Assembly: GCA_013215655.1 (NCBI GenBank)
Contig: JABSOX010000014.1
Span: 1 to 64,000 of the forward strand
Source: Colwellia sp.
Lineage (GTDB): Bacteria; Pseudomonadota; Gammaproteobacteria; Enterobacterales; Alteromonadaceae
Reading direction: 5' to 3'
DNA length: 64,000 nt
The position numbers and the translations under genes were made by a program. Each line of letters begins with the position of its first letter. The stretch's first letter is position 1. Under the pieces are notes generated by a model, which saw only the letters and a program-made list of their open reading frames with translations, was not told the DNA's origin and searched no databases. This document shows, piece by piece, positions 37,935 through 46,282 of this stretch.

Positions 37935-38639
37935 ATGACCACATCACACAAAGTATTACTTGTCGAAGACGATATCACCTTAGCCGACTGGGTTGCTGAA
38001 TATCTTGCTGAACAAGGGTTTAATGTAAAACATGTTGATCGTGGTGACTTGGTTATTAATGCTTTTAAAAAATTTCAACCTGACATAGTCTTGCTCGATG
38101 TAATGCTGCCGGGCCTAAATGGCATAGAAGTTTGTCGATTAATTCGTCAAGACTCACTCACCCCTATTATTATGTTAACCGCCCGCGCCGATGAATTTGA
38201 TGAAGTTATTGGTTTAGAAGCAGGTGCTAATGACTATGTTATTAAACCGGTTCGTCCTAGAGCCTTACTTGCCCGTATAACCAGCGCACTTAAAACAAGT
38301 CAGCCAAATCAGAAAACGCAAGGTGAATTAATTCATGGTGATCTCATTATTAATGAAGAAGCCAAACGTGTGACTTATCAAGGCATTGAAGTTGAGCTTT
38401 CAACCAGTCTATTTTCTTTCTTATTATTTTTAGCAACAAATGCTGGTAAAGTGGTTGATCGTGATACCGTATTTAAAGCACTAAAAAACCGAGAGTATGA
38501 CGGACAAGATCGTCGCTTTGATGTGATGTTATCCACCTTAAGAAAAATATTTAATGACGATCCGCAAAAACCACAGAAGTTTAAAACCGTGTGGGGTAAA
38601 GGTTATCTATTTGTTGCCGATGCTTGGGCCAATAAGTAG
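37935..38639 (+). CDS. OmpR-family response regulator
   Basis: A 234-residue two-component regulator. The receiver domain (about 5-118) has acidic residues Glu11, Asp12 and Asp13, phosphoacceptor Asp55 in VLLDVMLPG, and Lys at about 107 in IKPVRPR. The winged-helix output domain (about 130-232) ends in the family motif WGKGYLFV. It is encoded 9 bases after the DUF3019 gene and 57 bases before its kinase. It most likely controls the mipA-DUF3019 operon itself in response to envelope damage or a peptide antibiotic; that is inference from gene order. Confidence 0.92.
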   Translation: MTTSHKVLLVEDDITLADWVAEYLAEQGFNVKHVDRGDLVINAFKKFQPDIVLLDVMLPGLNGIEVCRLIRQDSLTPIIMLTARADEFDEVIGLEAGANDYVIKPVRPRALLARITSALKTSQPNQKTQGELIHGDLIINEEAKRVTYQGIEVELSTSLFSFLLFLATNAGKVVDRDTVFKALKNREYDGQDRRFDVMLSTLRKIFNDDPQKPQKFKTVWGKGYLFVADAWANK

Positions 38640-38680
38640 GTAGCTATATTCATGACACTTCAAAACATCCACTCCAAGAC

Positions 38681-38700
38681 GAGGTAACATGAGTATATGA
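38681..38700 (+). promoter_or_regulatory. Ribosome-binding site and 3-codon mini-ORF before the kinase gene
   Basis: GAGG (38681-38684) lies 4 bases before an ATG at 38689 that opens a three-codon frame (Met-Ser-Ile-stop). Its TGA at 38698-38700 overlaps the kinase ATG at 38697. The kinase ATG itself is 12 bases from GAGG, further than usual, so the mini-ORF may decide kinase translation by reinitiation. Confidence 0.4.
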
Positions 38701-39992
38701 AACGTTTGTATGTGAGCATTGTTTTTTCCGTATTAGGCTCACTTTTTTTATTTCAATGGGGATTAGACAAATTAGTTGCTGAGCATGTAGATATTGAAGA
38801 AAATAATGAATTAGTGCTCTACAAACAATTAATTGAAGGATTCAGCCAGCAACTTAATAACAGCTCTTTTTTAGAATTAGAAGCTACGGCACAACAATTA
38901 TCTCAACAATATCAAATATCACTTTCCTTAGAAAAAATAGAGAGTGTAGCCCTACCCAGCTCACTGCATAGTGAACTGGCTCAGCACGGCGGGTTATTAC
39001 TTGCTTCTGAGTCTGAGTCATACATCTTAAAACAACTTAAACAACACCCGAGTATTCTCATTCAATTGCAAGTACCCAGTGAACCCAAACAAGATAAAAA
39101 GTTTGATGTTCTTTTAACGGCAATATTATATTTTGGTGTGTGTGGCATCATTATTTTGTGGTTATTACCGCTAACCCGTCGGCTATATTTACTCACTTCT
39201 GCAGCAGCAAAAATTGGTGAAGGTAATTTGGAAGTTAGAGTGCCTAGCAGTAAATATTCTTATATTCGAAGACTTGAAAATAGCTTTAATCGCATGGCGA
39301 CACAAATTGAGAAACTTGTTGCTGACAATAAAATTCTTGCCCGCAGTTTATCTCATGATATTCGCACACCCATGTCATGTTTACGCTTTGGTGTTGAAGC
39401 GGCATTAGATACCAATGATATTGATAAAAAAAATACTTATATCAATCGTATGGAAGCTGAACTAACAAGAATGGAAGATATGACTACCGCATTCCTTGAA
39501 TATGCAGGCATGGAACGCAAAGGGTTTAACCTTAAATTGGAAAGCGTTAACCTTAATGAGTTTATTCAAACCATTACCGGTGACTTTCAATCATTGGCTA
39601 ATCAATATAATTTACAGCTCTCTTGTCAATTATTAGATAAAGATATGAATTATACGATAGATGCCCATTGGTGTTATCAAGCGATTCAAAACCTTGTTGG
39701 TAATGCCATGCAATATGCTAATAACAAAGTCATACTTTCTTTATCCTCTACCGCTAAAGAGTTAATCATTGCTATTGAAGATGACGGCCCGGGCATTCCA
39801 ACAGATAAACTTGATGTTATTTTTAACCCTTTTGTAAAACTTGATGCCAATCGGTCAAGAGAGCAAGGACATTTTGGTCTTGGTCTCGCCATTTCAGCCA
39901 AGGTTATGGATTGGCATAATGGTAAAATAACCGCCTGTAACTCCGAGCAATATTCTGGCGCATGTTTTACATTAACATTTCCTTTGAAGTGA
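38697..39992 (+). CDS. Sensor histidine kinase (HAMP, HisKA, HATPase)
   Basis: A 431-residue kinase. One membrane helix lies at about 5-22, a short periplasmic sensor domain at about 25-145 and a second helix at about 146-166. HAMP (about 167-218) is followed by the dimerisation domain with SLSHDIRTPMS (His at about 221). The ATPase domain has its N-box in QNLVGNAMQYA, G1 DDGPGI and G2 GHFGLGLAI. It should phosphorylate the OmpR-type regulator encoded just upstream. The start codon overlaps a mini-ORF. A terminator follows right after the stop. Confidence 0.9.
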   Translation: MKRLYVSIVFSVLGSLFLFQWGLDKLVAEHVDIEENNELVLYKQLIEGFSQQLNNSSFLELEATAQQLSQQYQISLSLEKIESVALPSSLHSELAQHGGLLLASESESYILKQLKQHPSILIQLQVPSEPKQDKKFDVLLTAILYFGVCGIIILWLLPLTRRLYLLTSAAAKIGEGNLEVRVPSSKYSYIRRLENSFNRMATQIEKLVADNKILARSLSHDIRTPMSCLRFGVEAALDTNDIDKKNTYINRMEAELTRMEDMTTAFLEYAGMERKGFNLKLESVNLNEFIQTITGDFQSLANQYNLQLSCQLLDKDMNYTIDAHWCYQAIQNLVGNAMQYANNKVILSLSSTAKELIIAIEDDGPGIPTDKLDVIFNPFVKLDANRSREQGHFGLGLAISAKVMDWHNGKITACNSEQYSGACFTLTFPLK

Positions 39993-39993
39993 T

Positions 39994-40026
39994 TATCCCC
40001 AAGCAACCTCAAGTTACTTGGGGATA
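39994..40026. terminator. Bidirectional hairpin terminator
   Basis: A 10-bp perfect stem TATCCCCAAG / CTTGGGGATA (39994-40003 with 40017-40026) lies between the convergent kinase and lysoplasmalogenase genes, directly after the kinase stop. T-runs are weak on both sides. Confidence 0.6.
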
Positions 40027-40031
40027 CAAAA

Positions 40032-40655
40032 TCACCTTCGATAATATCCCCTTACCAATGCATATTGAGCAAAGTAATAACTGATCATAATAAAGAGTGT
40101 TGCATAGGGTATGGGTGAATAAAACTTATCAATACCTAACAAAGAATCAGACAATACAAAGCTTAAACCGCCAAGAATAAGCCAGCTATTAGTATTTTTG
40201 GAAACTAAAGTTGCGATTGCCATACCCAATAAAACACTCATATAGATCAGTACAGGAATGAATAACTCACCTAAGCCTGACGATATCAATACAAACACGG
40301 CAATACCATACAGGGTATAAAACGTTACAATGGCGACTCTTTTTTTCTCAACAGGCATTAAACTTTTGATATAAAAGAGATGAGCAACTAAAAAGGCACC
40401 TAAGCCAAATATAAACCAATTAATACGGTCATAATCTAAGAAAAAATCACCTAATACAGAAAATATCAATCCTGCTAAAAAATACTTTGTGAGCTTAGTT
40501 TCACTCTTTTTAAATGAAATGATGATTAACAGTAATAATGGCAATAACTTCACTAACCAGCTTAGTGGGTAAGGTTTAAACAAGGTTGATAAAACAAAAA
40601 CAGCGGCAAGCAGTGTAAATAAATAGCCTTTATGCCGTTCAATAAATTCATACAT
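40032..40655 (-). CDS. Lysoplasmalogenase (YhhN family)
   Basis: A 207-residue integral membrane protein with about eight hydrophobic helices and the YhhN/TMEM86 pattern: SVLGDFFLDYD, GLGAFLVAHLFYI and FVLSDSLLGIDKF, whose Asp and His residues are likely catalytic. The family cleaves the vinyl ether bond of lysoplasmalogens; bacterial members may act on other lysolipids. It stands as a single gene between the terminator at 40 kb and a 128-base gap before the sugar nucleotidyltransferase. Confidence 0.85.
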   Translation of the reverse strand: MYEFIERHKGYLFTLLAAVFVLSTLFKPYPLSWLVKLLPLLLLIIISFKKSETKLTKYFLAGLIFSVLGDFFLDYDRINWFIFGLGAFLVAHLFYIKSLMPVEKKRVAIVTFYTLYGIAVFVLISSGLGELFIPVLIYMSVLLGMAIATLVSKNTNSWLILGGLSFVLSDSLLGIDKFYSPIPYATLFIMISYYFAQYALVRGYYRR

Positions 40656-40783
40656 TTAGCAAAAACATCCTTTTCTAGGGGTAGATAATAAATTATCATT
40701 TAATAAATTCAATTGGTATCGAAAAATATCAAACCAAACGGAGTTAACTGTCCGTTTGTGAACAAACTTATAACAGGTATATT

Positions 40784-41701
40784 TTGACAACATTAGTTAT
40801 CCTAGCCGCAGGTCAAGGTTCTCGATTTGGCGGACCCAAACAGTTTAGTCGTTTTGGCTCCTTAAATAAGACCCTAATGGAATACAATATTTGCCACGCT
40901 ATTGATGCTGGCTTTAAGAAGATCATCTTTATCACTCAGCAAATTTTTAAAGACAGAATTGCAAATGAAATAATTGCGTTTTTGCCTCAAAATATAAATG
41001 CCATTATTATTATTCAAAAAATTGATGATCTGCCAAAACAATGCATCATAACCGCCAATAGAAATAAACCGCTTGGCACTGCTCATGCCATTTGGTGTAT
41101 TCGTGATAAAATAACTGAAAACTTTGTCGTCATTAATGCTGATGACTATTATGGCCAATCGGCATTTGAGCAGCTAATAACTAATAGTGAGCGTTATCCC
41201 AACCATCACCTCATTGTTACTTACCTCTTGGAAAAAACTCTTTCTGAAAATGGCAGTGTAAATCGCGGATTTTGTACGTTATCAGATGAGAATATATTAA
41301 AAAGTGTTGCTGAATACCAAAACATTATAAAAACACCCACAACAATACAGGATAAAATCCAAGATACAATCCAAGGCACAACAGGTAATCAGCCTGCTGA
41401 AACGTTAGCAGCTGACAGCTTAGTTTCAATGAACTGCTGGCTATTTAACCCAGATATTTTTAACATCATTGAGCAGCAACTAATCCAAACTTTTAGCTGT
41501 AATGTAAGACCAGATAAGGAATGTTATTTACCTGAGGTTGTTATGCAGCAAATTGTACAAGAATCTAAAAAGGTAAAAGTATTAACTTCCCATGATGATT
41601 GGTTTGGCTTAACATATACGGCTGATTCAAATACAGTATCAAATAATATTGTTAGACTAACCGATAAAGGACTATTTTCTTCATTATTAATAGTAGAATG
41701 A
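40784..41701 (+). CDS. Sugar-1-phosphate nucleotidyltransferase-like protein
   Basis: A 305-residue Rossmann-type enzyme with the nucleotide-binding signature LAAGQGSRFGGPKQF (about 6-20), a GTAHAI contact and the metal-binding NADDYYG (about 118-124). It should join a sugar 1-phosphate to UTP or GTP. An unusual Gln/Ile/Asp-rich repeat (IQDKIQDTIQGT, about 190-201) interrupts the domain. The start codon is TTG; AACAGG lies 6 bases upstream. It overlaps the kinase gene by 4 bases, so kinase and transferase are likely made together and act in series on one sugar. Confidence 0.8.
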   Translation: MTTLVILAAGQGSRFGGPKQFSRFGSLNKTLMEYNICHAIDAGFKKIIFITQQIFKDRIANEIIAFLPQNINAIIIIQKIDDLPKQCIITANRNKPLGTAHAIWCIRDKITENFVVINADDYYGQSAFEQLITNSERYPNHHLIVTYLLEKTLSENGSVNRGFCTLSDENILKSVAEYQNIIKTPTTIQDKIQDTIQGTTGNQPAETLAADSLVSMNCWLFNPDIFNIIEQQLIQTFSCNVRPDKECYLPEVVMQQIVQESKKVKVLTSHDDWFGLTYTADSNTVSNNIVRLTDKGLFSSLLIVE

Positions 41702-42822
41702 AGAAAAACAAGCATATGAGTAAAGTTGTAAATAGAGATATATTGAATCAGGTTTTGTTACATTTTGGTTGTTCATTAAACAACAGCACAGTTGCGCCTT
41801 TAGGTAATGGTTTAATCAACCAAACCTACTTGGTTAGAAATATAAATGCCGTTTTTGTTTTACAATGCATTAATAAAAATGTATTTAAATCTCCAGAACA
41901 GGTCATTGATAATGCTGAATTAATTAATGAACACTTATTAACAAAGAAAAGCCTAAATAATTACCCATTAGAAAGTATTTCACAACTACTTAATAATGAT
42001 AAAAGCCCAATGGTTATCATCAATGGTGACTATTGGCGCGCTATTCAATATATCCCTAATTGCTATACCGTAGAGTCGGTGACAACAACAGAACAAGCTC
42101 AACAAGTCGGAACGGCTTTTGCCCAATTTACCGCCGCACTAAGTGATTTCCCTGCCGAATCACTTGCTGAAATCATTCCCGACTTTCATAATCTTAGCTT
42201 CCGTATTAAGCAGTTACGAGCAGCAATTAATAAGGATGGTGTTAATCGTCTTGATAGCTGTCAGAGTATTGTAGATTTTTGCCTCGCACAACACGATTTC
42301 ATCAACGAAGTAGCAACAATTACCTCTCAGTTGCCCATCCATGTCACTCATAACGATACAAAAATCAATAACTTGTTATTTAGTAGTAATACAAAAAAAC
42401 CTATTGCTGTTATTGATTTAGATACCTGCATGCCCGGATATTTAATGCACGACTTTGGTGATATGGTAAGAACATGTTGCTCAAATTTACCCGAAGATGG
42501 TAAAAATATTGATGACATGTCAGTGCGTATGGATATATTCACCGCGCTGATAAACGCTTATATTGTTAGCTTTGGTGATAAAATGACGTCCCTTGAGCAA
42601 GAGAGCTTAATCATTGGCGCACAACTACTGCCCTTGATGATTGGAGTACGCTTCTTAACAGACTATCTTGATGGTGATAATTATTTCCATGTTGACCATC
42701 ATGAACATAATCTTGATCGAGCAAAAAACCAAATGCACTTGTATAAGCTGCTTAATGCAAACAAAGCAGAATTAGCTAATATGATTAATCAGCCCGTTCA
42801 GACTGAAGAAGCAACCGTATAG
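41698..42822 (+). CDS. NahK-like sugar 1-kinase (aminoglycoside phosphotransferase fold)
   Basis: A 374-residue kinase of the APH fold. The N-lobe has LGNGLINQTYLV and a Lys/Gln region. The catalytic loop is THNDTKINNLLF (about residue 215), and the metal-binding IDLDTCMPG (about 240) is followed by DFGDMVR. The HNDTK..N and DLDTxMPG forms are those of N-acetylhexosamine 1-kinases rather than antibiotic kinases. With the coupled nucleotidyltransferase it would turn a free amino sugar into a nucleotide sugar; the exact sugar is inference. The gene begins inside the stop of its partner (ATGA). Confidence 0.75.
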   Translation: MKKNKHMSKVVNRDILNQVLLHFGCSLNNSTVAPLGNGLINQTYLVRNINAVFVLQCINKNVFKSPEQVIDNAELINEHLLTKKSLNNYPLESISQLLNNDKSPMVIINGDYWRAIQYIPNCYTVESVTTTEQAQQVGTAFAQFTAALSDFPAESLAEIIPDFHNLSFRIKQLRAAINKDGVNRLDSCQSIVDFCLAQHDFINEVATITSQLPIHVTHNDTKINNLLFSSNTKKPIAVIDLDTCMPGYLMHDFGDMVRTCCSNLPEDGKNIDDMSVRMDIFTALINAYIVSFGDKMTSLEQESLIIGAQLLPLMIGVRFLTDYLDGDNYFHVDHHEHNLDRAKNQMHLYKLLNANKAELANMINQPVQTEEATV

Positions 42823-42903
42823 CCGCTATTAACATCCTTAATTATAATCCACCTCAAGGGCTGGAAGTTGCCTGAGTTTAGCTATGTTTATTAATAATAG
42901 GGT

Positions 42904-45060
42904 TTATGAATAGTAAACCCGCGTAGGTATGGTCAGTATTTTTTTCCCTTGGCGTTTCAGCCAGGCGTAAATCGCAAAGAAGATCAGAAATACCATCACA
43001 ATATACATCGTAGCCCTTGTAGGGTCTTGCGAAAAGTTACCAAGTTGATAACAAAGTGTTGCCACTAAGTACGCCAAAGTAAAACTCCACAGCCCTGCAA
43101 AAGTAGCCCAACGAGTACCTACTTCATTTTTTATTGCCCCCATAGCGGCAATACAAGGTGTATATAATAAAATAAATAGCAAATAACTAAATGCGCCGAG
43201 TTGACCATCAAATGATGCCTGCATCACATGATAAGTGGTAATTTCCACTTCTTGTTCTTGAGCGGCAATCGCTAGATCACTAAGATCACCTACTTTCATG
43301 CCTAAAGGATCATCCGGTGAGAGCCCAAGTAAATTCTCTTTAACACTAATAATAGCCTCATCCCAACTCCGACTTAACGATGGAGCCAAAACTTCATCCC
43401 CGGTACTCGGAGAATACAGACTATTAAACGTTGCCACTAAGACTTCTTTCGCAAAAATACCGGTGATAATACCGACCCCTGCTTGCCAGTTATCTTCCTT
43501 TATTCCCATCGGAGCCAATATCGGCGTTACCAATTTAGCACTCTGACTCAATACTGAGTTTTCACTGTCTTGATTGCCAAATGAGCCATCAATACCAATA
43601 GAGTTAACAAAGTTAATTAAGCAAACAACAATAACAATTGTTTTTCCTGCTCCGGTTACAAAGCCTTTAGTACGTTGCCATACTCGTGCGCTTATATAGG
43701 ATAAACGCGGTGCTTCATACAGAGGTAATTCCATAATATTTAGCGAGCTATTACCGGGTAAGGTAGTTTTTTTAAGTAAAAATCCGGTAAAAATAGCCGC
43801 CGCTATACCGATAAGATAAAGCAGAAAAACAAGATTCTGGCCATTTTCAGGAAAAAACGCCGCAGCAAATAGCGCGTAAACAGGTAATCGAGCACCACAC
43901 GACATAAAAGGTGACATCATCACCGTTGTGATACGTTCTCGTTCACTGTCTAATACTCGAGTTGACATAACGGCTGGTACGGTACAACCAAAACCAACAA
44001 TAAGTGGTACAAAGGCTTTACCCGGCAAGCCAATCTTTTGCATCACGCTATCAACAACAAAAGCAGCTCTAGCGAGATACCCAGAACTTTCAAGTAAGGA
44101 CAAACCTATAAACAAACAAGCAATTATCGGTATAAAGGTCGCAACAGTTTGCACACCACTGCCAATACCTTCAAAAATAGTGAGTAACCATAAAGGTAAG
44201 TTCAGCATTGCCAAATAATGCATAGGATAGGAAACAAATAATGTTCCACCTAAAATATCAAAGAAATCAATGAAAGCGCCACCAACATTAATTGCAAACA
44301 TAAAAAGCAAATACATCATGCCTAAAAAGACAGGGATACCCAATACAGGGTGTAAAACTACGCTATCAATTTTATCACTAAAGCCTACGGGATTTACCTT
44401 ATCCAAAGCAGCTTTATTAACAACTTTACTGACCCATTGATGCCTTTTATGTAATTCATCAATATCTTTTTTATCTTCACTACACTCACAACTTTGCTCA
44501 TCAGTTGTACAGCCTAATTGTGCTTCGTTATTTTTATTGTCAGCAAACTTACTCGTATAAGTGTTTTTTATTTGCAGCAAGGATTTTTCGACTTTTGCTA
44601 TTGACACTTTATCTTGTGCACAAATATCTATAACTTGGCAACCTAACTGCTGAGTAAGTACTTCACAATCGACCGATGCAGCTTCTTTTCGATCGGTTTT
44701 ATTAAGCAAGACAATCATCGGAATGCCCAGTTCAAGTAATTGACTGGTTAAAAACAATTGACGTTTTAATTGCGTAGCATCAACAACATTAATAAGTATA
44801 TTAATGTTTTCACTTAATAAAAATTGATGAGAAATGGTAAGATCTTGACCTTGCTCTGCACGCTGAACTAAAGAGCTTAATCCTGGTAAGTCTGACAAAT
44901 TAACTTGCTGATTAGCTAAGGTTACTTTTTGTCTTTTTGCTGAAACGGTTACACCTGACCAGTTACCTACTTTTTGAGATTCACCAGACAATAAATTAAA
45001 TAATGTACTTTTACCTGAGTTTGCAAAGCCAACTAAAGCATAATGTTGGAGTGAACTCAT
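42904..45060 (-). CDS. feoB: Ferrous iron transporter FeoB
   Basis: A 718-residue inner-membrane Fe2+ transporter. The G domain (about 1-165) has G1 GFANSGKST, G3 DLPGL and G4 LNKTD; the first residues differ from the common GNPNSGKT but keep the P-loop Lys. A linker with a Cys cluster (LGCTTDEQSCECSED, about 180-195) comes before the membrane core with two Gate-type modules (about 260-700), including the conserved GFGCTVPAVMSTR and FMSCGARLPVY motifs. It overlaps feoA by 4 bases. No feoC is seen downstream. The Cys cluster may bind iron or a redox cofactor. Confidence 0.93.
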   Translation of the reverse strand: MSSLQHYALVGFANSGKSTLFNLLSGESQKVGNWSGVTVSAKRQKVTLANQQVNLSDLPGLSSLVQRAEQGQDLTISHQFLLSENINILINVVDATQLKRQLFLTSQLLELGIPMIVLLNKTDRKEAASVDCEVLTQQLGCQVIDICAQDKVSIAKVEKSLLQIKNTYTSKFADNKNNEAQLGCTTDEQSCECSEDKKDIDELHKRHQWVSKVVNKAALDKVNPVGFSDKIDSVVLHPVLGIPVFLGMMYLLFMFAINVGGAFIDFFDILGGTLFVSYPMHYLAMLNLPLWLLTIFEGIGSGVQTVATFIPIIACLFIGLSLLESSGYLARAAFVVDSVMQKIGLPGKAFVPLIVGFGCTVPAVMSTRVLDSERERITTVMMSPFMSCGARLPVYALFAAAFFPENGQNLVFLLYLIGIAAAIFTGFLLKKTTLPGNSSLNIMELPLYEAPRLSYISARVWQRTKGFVTGAGKTIVIVVCLINFVNSIGIDGSFGNQDSENSVLSQSAKLVTPILAPMGIKEDNWQAGVGIITGIFAKEVLVATFNSLYSPSTGDEVLAPSLSRSWDEAIISVKENLLGLSPDDPLGMKVGDLSDLAIAAQEQEVEITTYHVMQASFDGQLGAFSYLLFILLYTPCIAAMGAIKNEVGTRWATFAGLWSFTLAYLVATLCYQLGNFSQDPTRATMYIVMVFLIFFAIYAWLKRQGKKILTIPTRVYYS

Positions 45061-45284
45061 TGAATAAAATCTATTTTAATCTGTTTAGCGACTTGTTGCC
45101 CTAACGTGATTTTTGTATTGTCTAAACGAAATGCCATTGGGCCATTCCAAGGAGCAATATGAGCAAGTGAAATTTCTGATTTTGGTACAAACCCCTGCTC
45201 AAGTAATTGTGCAGCTAAGGCTTCATCTTTTGGCAGTTCAATAATCGTTGCTTTCTGGTTTCTTTTTAGGTCTACAAGCGTCAT
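45057..45284 (-). CDS. feoA: Ferrous iron transport protein FeoA
   Basis: A 75-residue SH3-like cytosolic protein that regulates FeoB. The body has LLEQGFVPKSEISLAHIAPWNGP and MAFRLDNTKITLG, as expected for FeoA. I use the ATG at 45284 because GGA stands about 6 bases before it; the in-frame ATG at 45305 would overlap a Fur-like sequence and has no ribosome-binding site. The stop overlaps the start of feoB by 4 bases. An FNR-type site 101 bases upstream suggests anaerobic induction. Confidence 0.88.
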   Translation of the reverse strand: MTLVDLKRNQKATIIELPKDEALAAQLLEQGFVPKSEISLAHIAPWNGPMAFRLDNTKITLGQQVAKQIKIDFIQ

Positions 45285-45302
45285 ATTAATCCAACATCTA
45301 AT

Positions 45303-45318
45303 CATTAATGATAATTAC
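45303..45318. promoter_or_regulatory. Weak Fur-box-like sequence before feoA
   Basis: AATGATAAT (45307-45315) matches the core of the Fur consensus built from GATAAT units, with a near-palindrome ATCATTAATGAT at 45301-45312. It lies about 20 bases upstream of the feoA start. The second half of the box is poor, so this is only a candidate. Confidence 0.3.
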
Positions 45319-45384
45319 TTCTATTTGCATTTTACTATTTAATGACTAAAAGTACAGCTAAAAGGCATTTTATAGCACTAAATT

Positions 45385-45398
45385 TTGATATAAATCAA
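45385..45398. promoter_or_regulatory. FNR-type binding site for feoAB
   Basis: TTGATATAAATCAA is a perfect match to the FNR consensus TTGAT-N4-ATCAA, 101 bases upstream of the feoA start. In E. coli feoABC is activated by FNR when oxygen is low, and Fe2+ is the form present then. A start site about 40 bases downstream would fit activation. Confidence 0.75.
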
Positions 45399-45410
45399 AA
45401 TGAAAATATT

Positions 45411-45614
45411 TAGGGTCTGTTGACCTTTGGAGTTCATTTTTGCAGCGATTTGTTTGGTTTTTATATAAGACGGAGCATGTGCAATGTAGTTATTCTACTT
45501 TAACATGCTCCAATGCAGTAGAAAGGCCAAACAAACCACTGCCCAGAGGATTCACTTAAGCGTATCCTGCTCTTAAGTGAACAAAATTCGAACTCGAAAG
45601 ATCAACAGACCCTA
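45411..45614. repeat. Copy A of a TA-flanked double-hairpin repeat (MITE-like, 204 bases)
   Basis: Ends are TAGGGTCTGTTGA (45411-45423) and TCAACAGACCCTA (45602-45614), flanked by or including TA, as in TA-targeting transposons. Inside are a long nested stem (GTTTGG/CCAAAC and GGAGCATGT/ACATGCTCC-like arms) and a short stem TTCACTTAAG / CTTAAGTGAA. Most of it is shared almost base for base with copy B at 52018, but copy A lacks a 110-base middle piece of the second stem. It codes for nothing. It sits 13 bases beyond the FNR site of feoAB. Confidence 0.85.
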
Positions 45615-45991
45615 TTGTCTATGTGATTAATGCTCATACATTCATGTAAGTCATTAAGGTAACGCAGGAAGCCGTTGTCGAAAACAACCATGAATAAAAT
45701 ATGCATCGTAAACATGATTTATTCAGCCATCCTGAAATCCACATTTTGAAGTATCACAGGTATAAATTATTCTGTATAAAATATAATCGAAGCCGGATAA
45801 AAATAAAAATGTAACATTTATGTTAACCCTTGATATTAATGATGAAATATTCCCACATAAAGCCAATAAGTCATTGTGTTTATGGATAAAAAAGTAAACA
45901 ATCAATAAATGACTATGTCACAATGTTTTTTTTACAAAAAGCAGCCATAATCATTAAGTAATCAAATAAATAGTACAAATAAATTACGACA
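45615..45991. other. Non-coding gap between two repeat elements
   Basis: 377 AT-rich bases without a credible gene. The only structure I see is an 8-bp inverted repeat TGAATAAA / TTTATTCA (45691-45698 with 45718-45725), possibly chance in such sequence. The stretch may contain distal promoter parts of the chemotaxis receptor. Confidence 0.5.
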
Positions 45992-46260
45992 TTATACCAA
46001 TTTGATTAAATTTGTTCCCACTCAGAGCTTGTCAGCAGTTTGAGAACAAATTGGATTTTTTTACATTATAGTTATTCTATATGAAAGAAATTCAGTGCGG
46101 TTATCGAATCGCTGACAAACTCCCGAAGGGCGAGTTTAAAAGGCTTACATGCTACGTTATTGATTTCGACAAGGGAACAACCATTCTCTTCAATCAATGC
46201 CTTGCCTCTAAGCCTTTTAAATCTCGCTGAGTGGGAAGAAACTTAAGCAAAATGGTATTA
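45992..46260. repeat. Second inverted-repeat element (MITE-like, 269 bases) ending at the MCP gene
   Basis: The outer 36 or so bases at each end are inverted copies. The left end begins TTATACCAATTTGATTAA and runs on to TTCCCACTCAG. The right end, read in reverse, begins TAATACCATTTTGCTTAA and runs on to TTCCCACTCAG. A second inner pair (TTTAAAAGGCTTA / TAAGCCTTTTAAA, about 46135 and 46210) adds a subterminal stem. It has no coding capacity. The right end is 22 bases from the MCP start codon. Confidence 0.75.
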
Positions 46261-46282
46261 AGCTAACCACGAGGTAGTATCA

